From positions 310,001 through 374,000 of the forward strand of contig NZ_PEBU01000003.1 of assembly GCF_002887595.1 (NCBI RefSeq): a stretch of 64,000 nt of DNA, given 5' to 3'. The notes beneath the pieces were generated by a model. It had not been told where the DNA came from and did no database searches. It saw nothing but the letters and a program-made list of their open reading frames with translations. Positions 59,316 to 64,000 of this stretch are shown here, one piece after another (position 1 is the first letter of the stretch; the number at the start of each line of letters is the position of its first letter). The DNA comes from Bowmanella denitrificans (GTDB lineage: Bacteria > Pseudomonadota > Gammaproteobacteria > Enterobacterales > Alteromonadaceae). A program made the position numbers and the translations under genes.

Positions 59316-60010
59316 TGTTATGATCCCCTTGTATTTTTATCTGCTTTGCACACCCATCCCGGACGTTTCGGCCTGGCCGACTTGATTACCGGGAGAACCC
59401 ACCGCGGCCCTCGCCCGGCAGATGCAAAATTTTTGTAAATGAGGCCGGATGAAGTGTCTTGAAGTGCTGTGAAAAGTTGTGAATGAAAGACTAACCAGCT
59501 GAATAATATGAAGTTAAACAATCCATCATTTTTGTTCGTACTAGCTGAACATCGGCCAAGGGAAAGCCAATTTGCTAACAAAAAACCAAGCTGACTTGGT
59601 AAAGACCTGAAGAAAATGTCTGGTATCAAGGCTCAGAAGTGGAGAAATAGATGCAGTGAATGAGTACCCAAAGGCGGTGAGATAAAGCGACCAGATCTGA
59701 AGTGTTACCTCGCACATTTTTAAACAGAGTGATGTATGGAAGTGTGACAACCTCAGGTCCAGGCACAACCGCTGCAACAGATAATTAACTGGCCATTTCC
59801 TCGGCGACTACTTCTGAGCGCACCGAGGAAAAAGCTATCATCAACGCTTACGAATCGCTGAATTTTCAAACAACCCCAAGCAAGCATCCGTATAACAGCA
59901 ATAGTAAGGAACCAGCTCGCCTCTGCCCGGCACCATCTTGGGGCAGCCCAAAAAACTCATGCTAGGCAAAGGGTTATAAGCATGCTAAAAAATGGCTATG
60001 CGAAAGTACG
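59316..60010. other. Non-coding boundary between receptor locus and AT-rich island
   Basis: About 700 bases with no credible gene; frames here lack ribosome sites and recognisable domains. The first part should hold the promoter of the receptor gene at 56763. CCTCGG and CCGAGG (59799-59828) can pair around an 18-base loop. Nothing else could be named. Confidence 0.5.
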
Positions 60011-60042
60011 GCGAAACGCCGTGTTTAAACACGGCGCTTCGC
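60011..60042. repeat. Imperfect 32-base palindrome upstream of the two-gene module
   Basis: The core 60017-60036 is an exact 20-base palindrome (CGCCGTG, TTTAAA, CACGGCG). It is flanked by GCGAA and TTCGC that also pair after one mismatch. It lies 48 bases before the start of the 420-residue gene. Possible roles: terminator of an upstream transcript, operator, or recombination/attachment site; the sequence does not decide. Confidence 0.65.
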
Positions 60043-60090
60043 TGTCTATTAAACTGTTATGACGTGCCATTAAAATTAGGACGATGATGG

Positions 60091-61353
60091 ATGGATAAGA
60101 AAGTACAAGGCTCTTGGCTAATTCACCATACAAATAAACTTCAGAATGTAACTAACCAAGGTGATTACCAGAATACTTTTGTTGCTGGTAAAGCCGGCAT
60201 TCTGCTCTCTGCAATATCAGAATCTAATCAAAGTGTTATCACAAATGAAAGGCTACATGTGTTGGCAAATGCATCGAATATCAATACGGCTTTTGAGCTC
60301 CCTAAGCTGCTTGATATTCTAAAAGAGCAAGAGTTAATTGATGTGGCAAGTAATGGTGTTGGGGTTTTAGGTGTGACTACAATTTCCGCACTCCAGCATA
60401 CGGCAAACATTTTTGAATCACTTGAGCCAAGAAATATTGAATTGTCAGCTATAGAGCTAGCTGAAATAGCATCCAATAAACCAATAAGTAGTAATGAAGT
60501 CTCAGAAAAGCTATCGGATACGTATAAATTGGCTGCCAATGATGTAAAACAGTTATTCTACGACTCAGAGAAAATTGGTTTTGTAGATATTGAGCCTATC
60601 ACAAAAAGTGAGAACTTGATTTTTAATGGCAACTTGTTTAGACGTGATTCAGCGATAAAAACTAAGGCAGTCCTAGATTCATTAAGCACGCAAGAGCAAT
60701 CTGCGCTTTTGGAACTGACTGAAGTTCTTAAGAAAAAAGCCTGCCTACCGCATGCAGATGCTGTGAAAATGCTGGGAGATAATCTTTTTAGAAAAGTAAG
60801 CTCTATAGGCTTCTTTGATATTAATGTTGTTAGCAATAGCCAGGAGGAAGTTGGTTATTTAACATTGCCTTCGGCATTTTCAAAATACAGCAGTTCTATG
60901 GTTGATGACGCATTCGACTTGGCTAAAGCATTTGTGGCTTCTTTGACTTATGGAATGACTAAAAGCTCATATGCGCGAGGCCAAATTTCCATGATTGATC
61001 GCTTACTAGGAGCGTTAATAGAAGGCAGAGAAGTCGGGCCTGTTAGTGCAATTGGACAGGACTATAAAATTCTAGAGTTGAAAGGAGTTGTTGCAATTCG
61101 ACATGGATCGAAAGGACGCCGAAGTGGCCCGCTAATGAGGCTTCTGAAAAAAGAGGTTGGAGAATTGGCCTTGCTAGCTATAAGGCAGGGCGATGTTAGC
61201 GAGCAATCAATTCAATCATTGCCTGGCGCTGCAATTACAAAATTTAGAGGGCCTGAAGCAAATCGCGAAATTATTCGCAGAGAGCAAATACAGAAAAGTC
61301 CATTTGAAACCAATGATATGATTAGTGCATTAAGAACAGGCGGAGGTTTCTAA
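60091..61353 (+). CDS. Protein with winged-helix-like segments, partner of nuclease candidate
   Basis: 420 residues, not recognised. The sequence looks like a chain of winged-helix-type units: FELPKLLDILKEQELIDVAS near 67, SSNEVSEKLSDTYKLAANDV near 130, and ALLELTEVLKKKACLPHADAV near 210. It has no membrane helix or ATP-binding motif. The C-terminal part is basic (about 345-410: RHGSKGRRSGPLMRLLKKEV). Base composition is clearly more AT-rich than that of the genes before 59 kb, suggesting transfer. AGGA precedes the start; its TAA overlaps the ATG of the next gene by one base (TAATG), so the two are coupled. Possible role: DNA recognition or regulation for the nuclease candidate. Confidence 0.8.
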   Translation: MDKKVQGSWLIHHTNKLQNVTNQGDYQNTFVAGKAGILLSAISESNQSVITNERLHVLANASNINTAFELPKLLDILKEQELIDVASNGVGVLGVTTISALQHTANIFESLEPRNIELSAIELAEIASNKPISSNEVSEKLSDTYKLAANDVKQLFYDSEKIGFVDIEPITKSENLIFNGNLFRRDSAIKTKAVLDSLSTQEQSALLELTEVLKKKACLPHADAVKMLGDNLFRKVSSIGFFDINVVSNSQEEVGYLTLPSAFSKYSSSMVDDAFDLAKAFVASLTYGMTKSSYARGQISMIDRLLGALIEGREVGPVSAIGQDYKILELKGVVAIRHGSKGRRSGPLMRLLKKEVGELALLAIRQGDVSEQSIQSLPGAAITKFRGPEANREIIRREQIQKSPFETNDMISALRTGGGF

Positions 61354-62402
61354 TGGCCCCAAAATTACCGAAAGGCTTCGAAATGGAAGAACAGCTTAGA
61401 CATTATTTTATGCAGTCAGGCTATTTTGTTGTTCGTGGTGTTCCATTTGTATATGAAGGATTTGATGTAACAGATATTGATCTTTGGCTATATAGTAGAG
61501 AATCGTCTCTCACCAGAAGTATTACTATTGTCGATGTGAAGAACAAAAAAACGCCGCAAGCAATAGAACGGATATTCTGGGCTAAAGGTCTAGCTAAAGC
61601 TATTAAGGCAAATAAAGTAATTGTTGCAACAACTGATAAGAGAAAAGAAGTTAAGGACTTTGGTTCTGATTTGGATGTATTGGTTTTGGATGGAAGTTTT
61701 TTGTCCAAGCTTAATAAATCAGAGGGTTTCTTGAATAGCCGACTTTCCGATGAAGAATTTTTTTCTGAGATAGAAAAGTACAGCCTAGGTAAGCTTGACG
61801 GCGATTGGAAGGGACAAATTGTTAAGTGCAAAAGCCTATTATCCAAAGAGATTAGCTTTGATGAATGTAATCGATGGCTTGAGGTGTCTAGATTTTTTGC
61901 GGAACAAATATTAACAAAACCAAGTCAGCTAGAACTCGCTATTAGATGCTTTTATTACACTTTATCTCTGTTTTGTGTTGGCGTCGACTTTGTATTAAAG
62001 GAGTTATCTTTTTTAGATCATGATAATAGAATAAATAAGCTTGTTGAAGGCTTTACGTTTGGCTCAAAAGGGAGGGAAGGAGTTACTAAAATGTTATCTC
62101 TATCCTTGTCTCTGGTCGAACAATTTGCACCTGAAGGAAAATCTATATCTTCACAAGTGCGTACTAAGGTAATGGCGGATTTTGATTCCTTGCCAACCGC
62201 CATCCTTGGCGAATATTTTGCTAAGGCAGAAGTCGGAAAAAGTACTTTCTCATCTGCAAAAGAGCTTGAGAGTCTTGCAATGAGTAGATTATTTAGAAAT
62301 CACTCGCAGTCTTCCATCGAACTTAGAGGAGTGATTGGCTGTTTACTTGATTGCTGGGGAATTAATAGGAAAACTTTCAGTGAGGTCGTAAGCACGTTAT
62401 AA
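61353..62402 (+). CDS. PD-(D/E)xK-type nuclease candidate
   Basis: A 349-residue protein whose N-terminal 110 residues look like a restriction-endonuclease-like fold: helix with Glu12/Glu13 (EMEEQLRHYF), then Asp41/Asp43 in DVTDIDLWLY, and the metal motif DVK (Asp61, Lys63) in ITIVDVKNKK; a helix with FWAKGLAKAIKANKVIVATTD follows. This order (E, D, DxK) matches PD-(D/E)xK nucleases of the Mrr/Holliday-resolvase-like type. The rest (about 140-349) is helical with no known domain. AT-rich, coupled to the preceding gene, followed by a hairpin-rich repeat. Enzyme activity is inferred. Confidence 0.75.
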   Translation: MAPKLPKGFEMEEQLRHYFMQSGYFVVRGVPFVYEGFDVTDIDLWLYSRESSLTRSITIVDVKNKKTPQAIERIFWAKGLAKAIKANKVIVATTDKRKEVKDFGSDLDVLVLDGSFLSKLNKSEGFLNSRLSDEEFFSEIEKYSLGKLDGDWKGQIVKCKSLLSKEISFDECNRWLEVSRFFAEQILTKPSQLELAIRCFYYTLSLFCVGVDFVLKELSFLDHDNRINKLVEGFTFGSKGREGVTKMLSLSLSLVEQFAPEGKSISSQVRTKVMADFDSLPTAILGEYFAKAEVGKSTFSSAKELESLAMSRLFRNHSQSSIELRGVIGCLLDCWGINRKTFSEVVSTL

Positions 62403-62447
62403 CCGGGTAACCGGGGGGTTCTAGCCCCCAGTCCCCACAACACTCTG

Positions 62448-62714
62448 CGATCAAGGGGTCGTAGTTGTTGAAACAGTTTGAGAGAATTAGGCGGTGACAA
62501 GACCTTTATTGCAGTCAATCTCCGCGATTGGCACAAAGCAGACATTAACCGACAAAAACATCAATCAGGTGCCTCCCCTTAAGCGGCCCAAGCCGCTTTG
62601 CCCCCGCTAAAAAATTCCCGGTCGGTTCAGGGCGCTACTAAAAGGTGGGCAATTTGCTGGGAGCGAATTGAGTGGAAGACGCGTCTGGAACGTCGTTTTC
62701 ACGACCACCTTTTA
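62448..62714. repeat. Hairpin-rich direct repeat, copy 1 (at least 267 bp)
   Basis: Almost identical to 63734-64000 (few substitutions, two compensating length changes). It contains an AAGCGGC/GCCGCTT hairpin (62581-62598) and an outer 14-base stem with arms 62635-62648 and 62705-62718 (CTACTAAAAGGTGG against its complement). Inside that stem are a CAATTTGC/GCGAATTG hairpin (62650-62670) and a GTCG/CGAC hairpin (62692-62705). It begins 46 bases after the nuclease-candidate gene. No protein is encoded. Function unknown: structured RNA, or recombination site. Confidence 0.85.
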
Positions 62715-63102
62715 GTAGTGGCCTGGGCTGACGTTGTTGGGAATCCAGCGGGCGCGCTTTCTTTGCGTCTCGTTTCTTTACCGCGCAGTAAAGACAATCT
62801 GGTCTGGAACCAGATTGAACAGCTTTAGCTGGCGCACAGGGCAACAGGCAGGACGCCTGTTGTAAATGGGACTGGCATGCCATGGAGGGCATGTCATAAA
62901 GGACATGGAAGTCATGTTATTCAAACCTTGCCACGACAATCTTCACCATGGATACTAAAACCCAATTTGGCTAAACAATGCCATAGAAATAGTTGAAATC
63001 AGGCATGGACAGTTCTCCTCAACAGTTGCCACTTAAGTTTGGCAAAACTCCGGGAAAGGGGAAGTCCATATCATTCGTTAAGTTTCGCTATAGAGAGCGA
63101 GC
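62715..63102. other. Further hairpins between repeat copy 1 and the HEPN-type gene
   Basis: No credible gene. Three perfect stems lie in a row: CTTTAC/GTAAAG (62776-62793), CAATCTGGT/ACCAGATTG (62795-62817) and CAACAGGC/GCCTGTTG (62842-62862). Tandem GGCATG/CATGTC-type short repeats follow (62874-62917). This may be the rest of the repeat module, since copy 2 is cut by the window edge before this point. The last 100 bases should include the promoter of the next gene. Confidence 0.6.
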
Positions 63103-63696
63103 ATGGATGAAAAAGTTAAAGCATCATGGGAGCGAGCACTTCATCCTGAGACGCTTAAAACAAATATTATTACTGCTTCTATCTTTTCGATGGCCTTCGA
63201 AATGCTCAAGAGAAGTATTATTGAGAAGATCGAAGGTTTTTTCACAAATGGATTTGATGAAAATGGGATGATTATTAGTCCTGAATATAAAGAAAAGGTG
63301 CTCATCCTAAACAGAAGCCCTCTCTATGCATCATTGAAATGGCTACAAGATATGGATGCTATTGATGATAAAGATTTAGAGAGATTCGAACATATTAAAA
63401 GGTGTCGTAACACCTTAGCTCACGAAATGCTAACGTTTGCGTCATCAGGTGTAGACTTTGATGTCGCCGAAGCGTTTGAAGAAATGATCGGTTTACTAAG
63501 AAAAATAGAGATTTGGTGGTTTGAAAACTTAGAAATGGCGGTAGACCCAGAAGCTTACCCCGAAGACCTAGACTTAGAGCAAGTAGTCCCCGGTCCCGTG
63601 TGGAGTCTTAAAATGCTCATTGATGTTGCGCTAGGGCCAGAGGAAGAGGCGCGAAAATATTATGATTACTTTGTCGCAAATGCAGACACAACTTAA
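63103..63696 (+). CDS. HEPN-type domain protein (R-x4-H motif)
   Basis: A 197-residue, largely helical protein. The motif RNTLAH (Arg102 to His107) at the end of the helix FEHIKRCRNTLAHEML is the R-x4-6-H pattern of HEPN domains, which are RNases in many toxins, abortive-infection and CRISPR-linked proteins. The rest shows no known domain; the C-terminal half is acidic. AT-rich relative to the chromosome, with GAGCGA before the ATG. No obvious antitoxin (nucleotidyltransferase, MNT) gene is adjacent within the window. It lies between two copies of the hairpin-rich repeat. Confidence 0.7.
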   Translation: MDEKVKASWERALHPETLKTNIITASIFSMAFEMLKRSIIEKIEGFFTNGFDENGMIISPEYKEKVLILNRSPLYASLKWLQDMDAIDDKDLERFEHIKRCRNTLAHEMLTFASSGVDFDVAEAFEEMIGLLRKIEIWWFENLEMAVDPEAYPEDLDLEQVVPGPVWSLKMLIDVALGPEEEARKYYDYFVANADTT

Positions 63697-63733
63697 CAAG
63701 CCCATGTTGCCGGACTGGTTTTCCGCTACACTT

Positions 63734-64000
63734 CGATCAAGGGGTCGTAGTTGTTGAAACAGTTTGAGAGAATTAGGCGGTGACAAGACCTTTATTGCAG
63801 TCAATCTCCGCGATTGGCACAAAGCAGACATTAACCGACAAAAACATCAATCAGGTGCCCCCCTTAAGCGGCCCGAGCCGCTTTGCCCCCCGCTAAAAAA
63901 TTCCCGGTCGGTTCAGGGCGCTGCTAAAAGGTGGGCAATTTGCCTGGAGCAAATTGAGTGGAAGACGCGTCTGGAACGTCGTTTTCACGACCGCCTTTTA
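63734..64000. repeat. Hairpin-rich direct repeat, copy 2 (cut by window edge)
   Basis: Second copy of 62448-62714, starting 38 bases after the HEPN-type gene. Differences from copy 1 respect pairing: the inner hairpin reads CAATTTGC/GCAAATTG (a G-to-A change keeps a pair), and the change in the AAGCGGC hairpin is in its loop (CCAA to CCGA). The right end continues beyond the window. Confidence 0.85.

Noticed and set aside
59318-59629. 103-residue minus-strand frame upstream of the second receptor
   Set aside because: No recognisable domain or ribosome site; it lies in the expected promoter region of the receptor gene.
59888-60060. Possible integron attC site (ATAACAG upstream, CTGTTAT downstream, palindrome between)
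   Set aside because: The 165-base span, the spacing of the paired arms and the right-hand box GTTATGA do not fit a standard attC, and no integrase or attI was seen.
62408-62432. GGGGG/CCCCC hairpin after the nuclease-candidate gene as a terminator
   Set aside because: The stem is short and no T-run follows, so it was not listed as a terminator.
62300-62545. Minus-strand frames here and at 63631-63831 sharing the start MSALCQSRRLTAIK
   Set aside because: The shared part is only the translation of the direct repeat; both frames also overlap the ends of plus-strand genes.
62638-62892. 84-residue minus-strand frame with many Cys and Arg
   Set aside because: It lies across the hairpin-rich repeat, has no ribosome site, and its sequence is what structured GC-rich DNA gives by chance.

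Overview
The window reads as the chromosome of a Gram-negative marine-type gammaproteobacterium, most likely Alteromonadales (Alteromonadaceae-like). The reasons are the conserved blocks purL/mltF/tadA, guaBA/xseA, ndk-rlmN-pilW-rodZ-ispG-hisS-yfgM-bamB-der and pqiABC, together with large TonB-dependent receptors. This placement is by inference; there is no rRNA or tRNA gene in the window, and no CRISPR array, insertion sequence or integrase was seen.

Layout. 1-4 kb: a sugar-type ABC importer (ATPase cut by the window edge, permease, binding protein) divergent from a ROK repressor, with an AT-rich palindrome between them. 4-6.7 kb: a secreted SnoaL-like protein and an S9 peptidase. 6.8 kb: a short terminal-inverted-repeat element. 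7-11 kb: pqiABC and smrA. 11.4-18.2 kb: purL, mltF, a 50-residue basic protein, tadA and a PspB-like membrane protein. 18.4-23.8 kb: an accessory metabolic cluster (LysR regulator divergent from cyclophilin-like, cupin, carboxymuconolactone decarboxylase-like, MFS exporter and Tat-type hydrolase genes) ending in the stump of a second cupin gene. 24-39 kb: housekeeping genes, mostly on the minus strand. 39-48 kb: an iron-sulphur locus in which sufBCDS-sufA-sufT-sufE faces an iscR-iscS pair, with IscR-like palindromes before both units. 48.1 kb: a second, longer and inverted copy of the terminal-repeat element. 48.4-59.3 kb: a trypsin-like lipoprotein, then a nutrient-uptake locus with two paralogous TonB-dependent receptors, a PIG-L deacetylase, a membrane-bound CadC-like regulator and a TonB-domain/Sel1-repeat protein.

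60-64 kb is the most unusual part. Two AT-rich, translationally coupled genes encode a protein with likely winged-helix segments and a PD-(D/E)xK-type nuclease candidate. A hairpin-rich repeat of at least 267 bp follows, then a gene with a HEPN-type R-x4-H motif, then a second copy of the same repeat running off the window edge. Differences between the two repeat copies fall in loops or keep base pairing, which suggests a conserved folded structure. The arrangement (gene module, structured repeat, gene module, structured repeat) looks like a recombining cassette array carrying candidate defence genes. I do not recognise the pair or the repeat as a named system.
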